Of a stretch of 64,000 bases of DNA, positions 33,842 through 44,900 are shown in pieces. Where the stretch lies: positions 124,001 through 188,000 of the forward strand of contig JASAMV010007721.1 of the NCBI GenBank assembly GCA_030248065.1, given 5' to 3'. How positions within the stretch are numbered: the first letter of the stretch is position 1; every line of letters starts with the position of its first letter. The position numbers were made by a program, and so were the translations under genes. Source of the stretch: Rhynchonema sp. JSB1_4. Its lineage: Eukaryota; Nematoda; Chromadorea; Monhysterida; Xyalidae. The notes beneath the pieces are model-generated. The model searched no databases. It was not told the DNA's origin and saw only the letters and a program-made list of their open reading frames with translations.

Positions 33842-36800
33842 TCACAGAAATTCCACCATCGCAAACTGCCGGCGCCCGACCCTGACCAGCGTCAAGCCGG
33901 ATGCCTTCAGCTCGAATTGCACTCTATTCAGCACACAGTCCGGGTCCAAACATTGCACTTCGTTCAGACACAACGCACCCGTTCGTATTTTCGAACGTGC
34001 CTCCTTCTCATTATTGAACAATCGCAATCTCCCGGTGGTCAAATCGATGATCGATATTGATTGGTCGCGATTCAATCGATGAGTGGGCAGCACACCGCTC
34101 AGTGAGCGAAGTTGCGATTCGGACAGAGAATGGAGCGCGTCAGGCTGGCGGCGACGTCTAGAATTTGAACTATAGCGTTTCTTCCAGTTGATCACCGGTC
34201 AATAAAAACGGTATCTCGCATACTGAATCAGGCTTTGTCATCTACGTGAAATGAAAGAGTGGCTGCTCTAGTCACTACCAATGATAATAATAAAGGAAGC
34301 ATTTTCAGCAAGGATCAACACACTGTCATGTGCCTCTTGCTTCGACCTACGCTCATATCCACAGATTAACCGCGGTCCACCAGGAGCCAGTTTCTATTCG
34401 GTGTAGAAATTCTACCCGGGGTAGAATGTAAAATTCTGCACTTCAGTTCAAATTTTCTACCCCTGCCCATAGTGAACCTGCATAATTCTACCCCCGTGAG
34501 TTTCTGTTCCAAAATAAAATGTCCAAATTGACCCGGAAGTCGCTCAAAAGTGTAAAATATTTGTACCCACCGACTGAGCTGGGTAGAAATGTTTCCCTTG
34601 GGTTTGCGCTGCCGCGGCATAAGAGATCCACCCTTCCCACCCAAAGTTCGGCATTCACATTTATACAAATGGCGAAACATTTTTGGGTGTGACTGTCGCC
34701 TCACAATTTTTACCCCTCTGGCCCCTTTTTGCACTGGAACAGGGTGTAGAATTCTACACCAACGAATGGAAACTCAAATTCTACCCAAGTTTATAACACG
34801 TAAATTTCTACGCGGGGTAGAATTCTACCCCGAATAGAAACTGGCTCCAGGTCACCGTCATCGTCAGCGCAACGTGCAACCTTCCCCCCTCTGCGGGTGT
34901 CCCAACATCCTTGCCAAAAACGTCGAAGTACCTCTAGTTCCACCTCCGGTCCAGTAACTATAGACTGCTTGAAGGTAATGCATTGCACAATTGGAGCCCA
35001 CCAGTGATGTAGTTGGTCCGAGCAAGAAAGCTAGCTAGCTGGAGGGGTACGGCGCAAGAAAGCTAGCTAGCTAGCCGGGTACCCCGATTTGGGGGGGGGT
35101 ATTGGTCCAGAAGCCAAAAACAGGGGTATAAAAATTGGTCGAAATTATGCTAAAATAAGCCTTAAAATGCGTATTTTTGTGCTCGTGTGAGAAAATTTGA
35201 CCGAATTTGACCATTTTGGCCCATAAAATGGTCATTTTGGCACTAAAATCAGCACTTTATTAACTTGGTGACCGGAGCAAGACAGCTAGCTAGCCAGTGG
35301 GGGGGGGGGTATGGGTTTCGGAGCAAGAAAGCTACCTAGCAGTTGGGGGGGGTAATACCCCCCCCATACCCCCCCCAACCACATCACTGGAGCCCACAAA
35401 GCCCAAACCCCCTGTACTGCTTGAAGGTCAACACAACAACAACACCCACTCACTTGAATATCAGTTCACTAACAAACAACACCGCCTGCAACGCGTCAAC
35501 GCCGTGCACCAACGTGGTGATTTGGGTGGCCAAATGGTGTTGAGCCAGCCAGTCCTCGGGCTTGGCCATGTGATCGGCTGGGAAATGAAGTCACAATCAG
35601 TTCTCTTTACGGTGACCATCGTTGTCGTGAAACCTTTTATAGGCTGAATGCTTGGTCCTTCGTTGTGAAGTTGCTACCAATAGACCAATTTAAGTGACCC
35701 CAAACAGACAAGAGCAACCCCACCCTAATCAGACCAACCAACAATCCGCCTGACTTGCTGCATCGGCGTGAACGTATAGTGGCCCAACATCCTTTCCATC
35801 ACATCATCGTGCAGCTGTCGAAAGTGCTGATAGAATTCAAACGCGTTCGTACGATCAGCGTCCAACCACACAACCTGCTGTTGTTGATCTTGTCCAACAC
35901 CAGATTTGCCCACTTTATTGCCGGCATTATCGGTCACCAACGGGCAAGTGAAGCCAAATGTCTCCAATTGCCTATCGTCGCTATACGCGTTGTATTTGAG
36001 CAGGTGATATCCGATGTCTAGATGTGCTAGTTGGTCGCTGCCACCCAACTGCATGCGACAATCAAAACGTTTGTACAGTTGGAGCCAGTCGTAGGCTTGC
36101 AGGGTCTGCAAAGTTATGCTAGTGGTTCTGGCGGTTTACAAGAAAGACAGCAAGAGAGAGTCGGAATTGGAACAGACAGGGACATGTATCGAACCTGGTC
36201 ATCGGTTCGGTTCAGTCTCCCCTATGTGATTTGAATAAGGAATTTTTTGAGATGTAATCATCCACATTCTTCACCAGCGTGAAAAGCTGTTCGCAGTAGT
36301 TCGAATTGGTAACCCTCACGCCAGTCGAAGTTATGGTCAAAAGTCAAATGATCAAATTATCAAATGTCCCATGGATCAAAGCCTCCGACATCCGGTCCGT
36401 CACATGCGACATTTCCCAACGGCACTTCAAAATTGTTCTTATTGAAGCAAATGCATCCCAATACATATACATACCTGATACACAAATTCCTGCAAAGGCA
36501 GTCCTGTAGTTTCCAGCCGTTCTCTGATGGCCTGTCTTTTCAGCAGATTGCCAACGCGAAAATGTCGTCCAACATCCGACAAATAACTGATCACGTTCAT
36601 ATCGTCGTACCACAGTCGATTGTCGACAATTTCGTAGTCGATTACGCTGTGTGCGCTTGACAAATCAGGCAAAATGTGTCGTTCGAAGTTACCAATCAGC
36701 CGAATGAGTTGTTGTTGAATGGAGTTGGAGTTGGCATCAATTGTGGAAAGCTGTGAGAATTAAGAAACGTTCACAAATCTAGTGTGAACTGCTCAGCATT

Positions 36801-38025
36801 GTGCTTTGTAACCTAACCTGCTTTCGCAGACCGGCGGTGCACCAGGTCATCTTCAGGGCGAATGCACCATTCCGATTAATGGAACCATGCGCAAGCCTGA
36901 GCCCCGAGTGGCACCACATTGGACTACTGGCCTGCAAGGACAATGTGGGAAGGGGCGATGAGCGGCTGGCCACCGCGGAAAAAGATGCGCTACGGACACA
37001 AAGATGGACGATCTAACAGATTGCTTTCGGATTTTATGTCACAGTATTCCGCACCGTCCGGTATTGCACCGTTGTACATTGTTGTGGCTCTGCCTGCGTA
37101 CATTTAATTTCTGATTGCATGTTGTCTGTGTCTGTCTGTAGTCTGTCCGTGATTTCGTCCACCTTCTCACCCTTTCCTGTCCTGGTTTTGTATTTATTTT
37201 TCATTCCCGTAACTTGCACACCCTGTTTTGTATTTATTTTCATGTCCGTAAACTCCACACCCGGTCTTGTAATTATGCTTCTTTCACTTTATTATTGAGT
37301 GGGTGTCGACGCTATAAACTAACTAACCAGATGGCCACATAACGCCAAAGAACATAAAGCCGGTTTTGTCGGATTACTTCTCGAGATGTCAGCAAAGAGC
37401 GCACAGGAGTGGCCCACAGGAATTACACTGTTTTGGAACCGTGTTTGGCTGAGTGAATATCGAACCTGAATTTGCTGTCTATCTGTTGTCCGTCCACTCG
37501 GGTCACCCAACTGTGCCGTGGCACCCCCGATCACAAATATGATCTTGAATCCCTGACTGGCCAAATGCAACAGTGTGTTCACAATCAACAGATGCCCGAT
37601 ATGCAGACTGCTAGAGGTCGGGTCGAAACCGGCATATATCACTCGTGAAACATCATCCGCCAGAAAGCGCTGGGCGTTCAGTGTAAGCGGATGTTGTTTC
37701 CCTTTCAGACAGTCGAGAAGAGAACCTGAGTCAAAGTGACATGGTAAGTGGTCAAGCGCCTACATTGCACATTAGCTGTTTCGAACAAAACCATTCGAAG
37801 AAAAGCAAAACGGTAACCTGGAAAAGAATACGCAATGAGATTTCGTTCGACAAGTTGCAAGATGGCGTCACGTAGACGGCCAGCGGACTGTCGTGCACTG
37901 GTTGATGGCTCAGTAGAAAATGGACACCGATTTTGATAAATCCCAGTTGCATAATTTGATGCCATGGATTTTGCATTGGTGAGCACGCAACAACGACCAA
38001 CACATCGGGTGCATGCTGCGAACAT
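33842..38025 (-). CDS. YARS2: mitochondrial tyrosyl-tRNA synthetase
   Basis: Six exons: complement(join(33842..34157, 35454..35577, 35739..36105, 36475..36750, 37466..37725, 37818..38025)), 516 residues, all phases consistent. It charges mitochondrial tRNA-Tyr with tyrosine in the matrix. The N-terminus (MFAACTRCVGRCCVLTN) is basic and uncharged-polar, fitting an import signal. Class I signatures are present: the HIGH motif in SSLHIGHLLIVN after YAGFDPT, the GGATAQLGDPSGRT loop, the tyrosine pocket (EFVYQTLQAYDWLQLY), QLGGSDQ, and a KMSKS-equivalent KVGKS. The C-terminal exon has an S4-like RNA-binding region (RLFNNEKEARSKIRTGALCL). Length is close to the usual about 480. An acceptor TTCTTTCTTAG lies 25 bases before the ATG. 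Introns 3-5 carry a possible retroelement relic and two MITEs. It is the bacterial-type (mitochondrial) enzyme, not the cytosolic one. Confidence 0.93.
34381..34850. mobile_element. MITE-like element with GGAGCCAGTTTCTATTCGG ends, in YARS2 intron
   Basis: Inverted ends GGAGCCAGTTTCTATTCGG with about 40 bp similarity into the GGGGTAGAATTCTACC region. The motif GTAGAAATTCTAC recurs throughout. 470 bp, no coding capacity, no clear target duplication. Confidence 0.75.
35002..35389. mobile_element. hAT-type MITE, family 4 (CAGTGATGTAGTTGG ends), in YARS2 intron
   Basis: Ends CAGTGATGTAGTTGG and CCAACCACATCACTG, 388 bp, with perfect 8-bp target duplications GAGCCCAC at 34994..35001 and 35390..35397. 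Interior features AAGAAAGCTAGCTAGC repeats and G-runs near both ends, the same architecture as families 1 and 2 but different sequence. Confidence 0.9.
36825..36870 (+). repeat. short dispersed GGTGCACCAG repeat, copy b
   Basis: GGCGGTGCACCAGGTCATC with GCGAATGCACC, at the start of the possible retroelement remnant in a YARS2 intron. Confidence 0.7.
36825..37323. repeat. possible retroelement remnant in YARS2 intron
   Basis: Begins with the short dispersed repeat (GGCGGTGCACCAGGTCATC), has a short open stretch ending TAEKDALRTQRW, two partial repeats of TTTTGTATTTATTTT and CGTAA-CTCCACACCC, and ends in CTATAAACTAACTAAC, resembling a LINE-type 3' microsatellite tail. No reverse transcriptase motif is visible, so the call is tentative. 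Confidence 0.35.
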
Positions 38026-38907
38026 CGTGTTGTAGTTTCGGGACAGTGATCTAAGAAAGAACTAGTTCGATTCGATCACCAAGTTTCATGCCGGCCATTA
38101 TTGCAAAGCACGACACAACAAAGTCGAAAAATAAATACAGCAACAAAGGTTGCCTGATTCGAACAGTATTCCACTAAACCATATATCACCAATGATTATA
38201 ATCTGATTGTTTTATTCGTTCCACCACTATAAAATTCGAGTAAAGCACACTGCCAAAAAACAGTAAAGGTGGAATTATAGTTGGGTCGCGACCACAATTT
38301 TTGGGCGCAACGACCCGCCGACCATAGTGGTCGCTAACACCCTGTTATAGTTGAGCGCGACCAACTATAACTGGGTGTCGACGACCTCGGGCTGCGACCT
38401 GCTGCGACCACCAAAAATGGTCGCTACCACGAGTTGAAAATTTTCAACTTTGCAAGTGGTCGTCGGCCATAAAATCGATATGTATTGCCGGTATTTCAGT
38501 CGTAACGGAGTTCCTCGTTTTTTATAAATTTTTTCTGACCAAAACAAGCCGTTCTCAACTGCCAGAATTCATGCAGCAGGCCTGCCTAAGCCTCGGGGCC
38601 AGAGTGCTTCTATTTATTCATTTTCTCTTTCTATTCGTTGCGACCAGCTGCGACCGCGCGCCCAAACGACCACGCGACTTGGCGCCCAAAACCAACGCAA
38701 AATTTGGGCGCTTAGTCGCTGACGACCTTTTGGGCGCAACAGGTCGTCGACCAACTATAATTCCACCTTAACAAGCAACAACAAATAGTATTCCGTTCGG
38801 GCACGTTCACTGGGAAAGAACGATGGCTCGGTTAGTTCGGTCTATGCAAAAAACGATTGTATTTTTGCGGGGTTCAAACGGAAAGTTCGGCATCGAGTGA
38901 GACCAAG
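38026..38907. other. gap between YARS2 and DNAJC2
   Basis: Holds the YARS2 leader acceptor at 38051..38053 and a 508-bp MITE-like element (38263..38770). No gene seen. Confidence 0.6.
38263..38770. mobile_element. MITE-like element with AAGGTGGAATTATAGTTGG ends
   Basis: Inverted ends AAGGTGGAATTATAGTTGG of about 30 bp and an interior built of GTCGCGACCA, GCGACCTGCTGCGACC and GGGCGCAACG motifs in both orientations. Flanking bases (TA/AA) weakly suggest a TA target. No coding capacity. Confidence 0.75.
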
Positions 38908-38913
38908 TTTATT
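38908..38913 (-). terminator. polyadenylation signal AATAAA (minus strand)
   Basis: 73 bases downstream of the DNAJC2 stop codon in the correct orientation. Confidence 0.7.
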
Positions 38914-38985
38914 CAATGGTTCAAGCACCTTCTGAACTCCGATCAAACCCTTGATGTGCGAAATATAAACTGGTCAGAATCATCA

Positions 38986-41900
38986 TCACTGCGTCGGTTT
39001 GGCGTTTTCCTTGCCGATTGTACTTGAGGATCCACTACCAGCACCGGCCACAGCTGCCGCTGCGACTTTCTGTTGAGCGGCCTTCTTTGACCTGATTAGT
39101 TCAGCTAGTTCCTGTAAATCGAGAAACTGAGAGCGGTGTCAAACGTGGGGATCAGGTTGGACCGCATCTTGCCCGTGTTGGGCTGGGCTCGGCCGAACTC
39201 GAGGTTTAGTAGCAAGGCTGGGTTCTAATTCCCATAGTACGGTTATTCGGATAACCCCGAACTGATGTTTTAATAATACTGCTCAAAACCGAACTGTTAT
39301 TCTTTAATTTTCTTACCTTAAACCTCTTCACACATTCTTGTTTGGTTCGATTGGGCACACATTCAGCAATACGATCCCAGCGTTGTGGCGTGTTGGCGCC
39401 ATAGGTGCGCAATGCCTGCTCCAATAGCTTTTGCTCGTCAGCGGTCCACGCTGGAACGAAATTGGAAAGTGTTCGAGCAAAAAACAAACGGCCGGTGTCA
39501 AGCTTATCATCGGCCTGAATTTTTGAATTATGTACGTCAATCTTGGCATCGAGAATACTTTTGAGATGACTGCCACTACTGATCTCTTACATACTAAATT
39601 TGTTCCTCCGACTAGGCCGACCCAATCACCAGGTTTGCTACGTGGCACGTTAAAAACAAGAATAAGATGTAAAAAACAATAAGATTGACAATCCGAAAAT
39701 CACACAAACGCAATGAATCCATCCTAGCCGTCGGTTCTGCATTCAACCGTTGTTGTCCGTCCTTCTTCGATCCGATCAGTGATGGTATCGCGTTCGCATC
39801 ATTGCTATTCGCTGTGCTTACAACCGTCGCTGCGCTAAGGTCTGTGAATTGTGATTGTCTGATCGTCTAAGTCTGTCAGCAAACATACGACCTGCACTCT
39901 TGATGGTGAAATTGACGTGATCGCTGGGACTAGGGTTAGAGGTCGGGGGGGGGGGGGTACCCGACACCCGACATCTGAGAAAAAAGCCGACACCCGACAG
40001 TTCCAAAAAAACCCGACACCCGACATCTAGTTTTTGAAAAAAACCCGACACCCGACATCTGTTTTTGGACCAAAAACAGGCAAATTTTTGCTCATTTGCA
40101 TCATTAGTGAAATTTTTTGGCTTAAGCTACTGAATTAAAGTATTTTCACACGAAATAAACACCAAAATGTCACATTCAGCGTCTTCGGAAACATTTGGTT
40201 CGAAGAAAATTTTCTCTAAAAATTTTTCTCTCAGCAACACTGCTGTTTTGAACCGCAAGTGTCGGGTGTCGGCTGTCGGGTCCCAAAAAACCCGACATCT
40301 GGAGGTACCGACACCCGACACCTACACTTTTTTGGCACCCGACAGCCGACATCTCTCTAACCCTAGCTGGGTCCCGGTATTCCCGATCTAAAAGTGACCA
40401 GTTCAGGTAGTGGCAGAAATGGAATTAGCGACAGATTGTATTCTATACAAACTCAAACTGTTTGCCACGCACCATGGTATTGAAAATTTCATAATCAATA
40501 CGGTGCACTGCGAGAATAAACGCCAAACTGCGTGGGACCAACCGGCAGGCGACTGTTGCAATTGTTTCACCCTGTTCACCACATCACGTCCTGTTTTCGG
40601 TTTGGTCGCAGCATCCGTTTTGCGATGATCGTTAATGAATTGAGCAATCACTTCCCATCTGAAACCAGGTGTAATTTTGATCCGCATGCTGTGCGTGGAT
40701 TCAGTTGTGGTGGATCTGGCCCACGAACGGACCTGGTCTCTGCTCATGTGACTTTTAGTGACAACATTCGCCTTTATTCAGACGTGAAAAAATCTGAGAC
40801 GTGAAAAACATCAGGTCACGATTTTTACACTGGTTGAAACGACAGTTCTCAAAACTACCGAATATCATCGCCCGAGTCCCGTGACGATGCTCTGCCCGGC
40901 CAACATTCCGAACAACCACAAACAAGACAAAACCGGTCTTTTTCCGCAACAAACCTTGACTTAGTGCCCACCGGAAACAGCGTGGACGCTTTGACTAGCA
41001 ATTGTTGTTCATCCTCCGACCACGCGGTCTTGCCCGAATCGGTCGTTGTCGTATTTGCCCCACCTGTTTTACCGCGTGATGTCAATTCGGCAGCCCGTTG
41101 CTCTAGGATGGCGTCAACCCGAGATACCTGTGTGGAAAAAGGACGGACGGTAAACTTGATTGAGGTTGTGCGCTCAGGAACGGATAGGACTTTGGACGTG
41201 ACTCTAAAGAGCTAATTTTCCAGGGGCAGCCTGTAGCATGGAAAAATCAAAATTTTGAGGTTGCCGCCAGCATAACTGCTCCCCTGAGAAGACGTTTTGC
41301 TGCCCCTGCTGGGTCTATTTTTCGACTCTATGCTGGCCCTGTTGCACACATCCGCCCTGCGCAGCGATTCAGGCGTCTGATACTTGACAAATTGACTATC
41401 TACTCAACTGTTTACCTTGCGCACTAGTGTAGTTCCTGGTCCGGAGAGGGAGATAGCGGAGCCCCCGTTTTTTTCGGAGGTGGAGATAGTGTACCCCCGA
41501 GGGGGAAGGGGGGGAAGACCCAAATTCAGGAAAAGTCACTTTTTTGAGGTAGAAAATTTGACCTATTTTTGCCCCTTTTTGGAAAAAAGTCTTCATAAAA
41601 AGGGTATTTTGGCGACTTTTGAGAACATTGACCTAAAAATCAAAAATTTTAGGCCCAAAAATGCCTATTTTAGGCCTAATAATGCCTATTTTAGTCAAAG
41701 ATTGGGGGAGATAGTGTACCCGGAGGGGGAGATAGGGGGATAGTGTACCACCTGAGGGGGAGATAGCATACCCGAGGGGGGACCCACTCCCCCAAACGCA
41801 CCACAACCAGCTAAGTTTCGAATTCACCAAACCAAACCAACCGTTCTGACTAGAATCTGTTCATGCGTCTCGCCATTGCACCCATTATCGTCAGCGAGTC

Positions 41901-44900
41901 TGTCAGTCAATTCAACCAATTCATCCAAGTCTAACGTCACACATATCCTATGCACGCTCTCAGAGCGCTCCAATCGCACGGCGACGTCGGTCGTGAAATA
42001 ATCGTGTTTCTGCAAACAAACAAGAAAAATTGTTCAGCGACCACTCGGCCGAAATAGTCGAGTCTAAACTTTTAGGCCCAGAAGGCTGTAGATTATGGCT
42101 GATTTCATATTTGGTTGGTGATTATCATCAGCCTGGACCTGGTAATTTAATTTTTTGGACGCAGGATATTTAGAGAAACACTGTTTGCTGTGTTTTAGAC
42201 GAGCGTAAAGCTTAGCAATTTACAAAAAACCTATTACGCCTTCAATGTTACTGTGTCACTGGCGAAACCCGAAAGTGCTCGCTGCAGAACGTCAAGCGCC
42301 GAAGAAAGAACCGATCACGTTGTGTTTGAAATCGTGCTAGCATGGCTATGATCAACTCATTGAGAATAATTTCCCGATTCAGCGCATAAATCAACTCCGT
42401 TCAATTCATACCTCACAGAACTCCAACAATTGTTTCCGTCTGGTCTTCAACTGTTTGTTTCGAGTATCCCTAGCCCTTTTCTCCTCCTCCACCTTCTTTC
42501 GTTGCTCCAAATCGGCGGCCTCCCGTTCCTGCCGTTCGCGATCTTCGATCTCACGGCGTTCTTTCTCCTGAAAAGAACCTGAAATCGATCGACCAGGCAT
42601 TTCTACACCAACGGGCAGGGTGTTGCAAAATAATGTGCACCACGGATTAACAAATGTTTCATGGTCGCACAAAGTCAACTAGAAGATCCAAGCGAACAAT
42701 ACACATGCAATCGGATATGATCCACAATAAAGAAAATTGAGGAAGACACGAACACGAGCCCGATTTGGAAGGCAGCGTGTATTCAAAACGAATGGAAAGA
42801 GAAAATCCACATGCTCGATTTTGTATTCTTAAACGTGTAACAGTTCCCTAATCAGCGGCCACGACAGAATATTTCACTATTCTGCCAGCTGCGAAATCGA
42901 GCTCATGTTGGTGTAATTTGCCTTGTTAGGTGTCATTTGCAACGCCCTGCCAACAGCCCCTTTAGCCTCAACAACAAGGTTTTTCAGGGTCAACACCCAT
43001 CACCAAACCAGATTTTGTGATCTGAAGGCTTTTCGTCATTCAAACCATTCAATCAGTAATCTAAGAAAATTCTCGAAAAATCGCACTTCAGGGCACAAAC
43101 AAACCCCTGTGTTGATGTCCTTTCCAGCCTCTTGTTGTGACTGACCTGTTGTTCGCGTCGCGCCTGTTGTGCTTGTTTTCTGGCCAGCTTCTTTTGTTCT
43201 TTATGCAGCTTTGCTTGCTCCTTTATCCGTGCCACTCTAGGGTCATTCACATAAGCCAATTCAACAAGGCTGCGTATCCTCTTCATTTCGTCCTTTCGCC
43301 GCTCCTGACGCTCTTTCATATTCTGGCGATCGATCCAACGGCGTTCTTCGCGACTAAAATAAAACAAAGACGCTGGTCCTGGCATATCATATTTCGGGCT
43401 CGGTTCGGTCGTGCCCGGATTTATCTGATGGATATTATGAAATACACGTATATGTGCACCACTGATTTCAACTAGCGCAGTCATCAGGCGCACGAAGCTT
43501 TACATTGATCGAAATAAGTGGCATAAAAACACGCAATAATATTCCGTAGACCAAAAGTCGTGTGATGAAAACAAGACCAGTCTAACTAATATTTTTTCAA
43601 GAAAGCAAAACACCAACTTTTCGCCTTTCTCTTTGTCCTCTTCATCCAAATACGAGAATTCGCGCCACGAACTGAAGTCGAACCAGAACGCGTAGAAATT
43701 TTCAACGTGATGATCGTTGGAGTTGTCTGTACCGAGCTCGGGAACCGGTTGATTGTTGGACCAACTGAAACTTCCACTCATGTACGTTTCATTTTCTTTT
43801 CTCCGACGGCTTATCAAACGCCAACAAAACGCTTGGTACTTTCAAACAAAAAATTGCAACAGATTTTAGATGGATAAGACAAGAGACGAACCGAGCATTC
43901 CGCTCAAACACCGGCGCAAACGTAGCATAAAAGTCGCCATCCACCACTTGAGTGGGCGTTGTATTGTCGAATTTCGGATCGACACTGTCATACGCGCGTC
44001 GTTTGACCGGATTGCTCAGCTGTTCGAATGCCTTGGTGATACAGGTGAAGTAGTCCTCAGCATCCGATTTCACAGCTACACCACGAGCACGACGTTTGTC
44101 CGGGTGATGGTGCAGCACTTTGCGACGGTCTGTGAACAGGTGACTTTGCTTTTGACCTTTGTTACGCTTGCCCTGAGACTCTCCGCAAAAAGTATGTTTT
44201 TTGTCATTTTCATTTTTTTTGTTGTGGTCAACACGAAAATAAAGCGTAATCATTTGTGACAACTCGCACCTTGCTGCTTATATAAAGGCAAACTACACCA
44301 ACACGAGCCCGATTTCGAAGGTGATGTGTATTCAAAACGAATAGAAAGAGAAAATCATCATGCTCCACTTTGTATTCTTCAACGTGTAACATTTCCCAAA
44401 TCAGCAGCCACGTATGAATGTTTCACTATTTGTCAACTGCGAAATCGGGCTCGTGTTGGCGTAGTTTGCCTTTACGTGCTGAAACATTTCCATATCAACC
44501 AACATTTTTGATTGAATTGAATTCAATCACCAAAACGCAACGACGTAGGTGAACTAACAAGCTTTCTTGATGTCAACCTCGCTGGCAGCGCATCTCAGTT
44601 TCTTCAATCCCAGCACTTTGTAATGATCTTGCCATTTGCAGTCGGTCGGGTCCAGATTCGACAAGTATTTCATGTACGCATCGTTTTCATCATCAATCAA
44701 CGCGTCGTTATTTATTTCATCCTCCTCCTCCTCAGCATCCGTGGGTTTGCCTTGCTCATCCAGGGTGAATGTCCGCGAAATTATCGGATGACAATCGAGA
44801 CCGAGACGTAGACGATCCAGACACATGCACACTTCGTATGCCATGCCGGCCTGTTCGTATATGCGACGGGGCACTGAAATTGGCAGGAGCATGAGTGTTT

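Noticed and set aside
37034..37258. Minus-strand frame of 74 codons in a YARS2 intron
   Set aside because: It overlaps imperfect direct repeats and does not match the flanking synthetase exons or any family.
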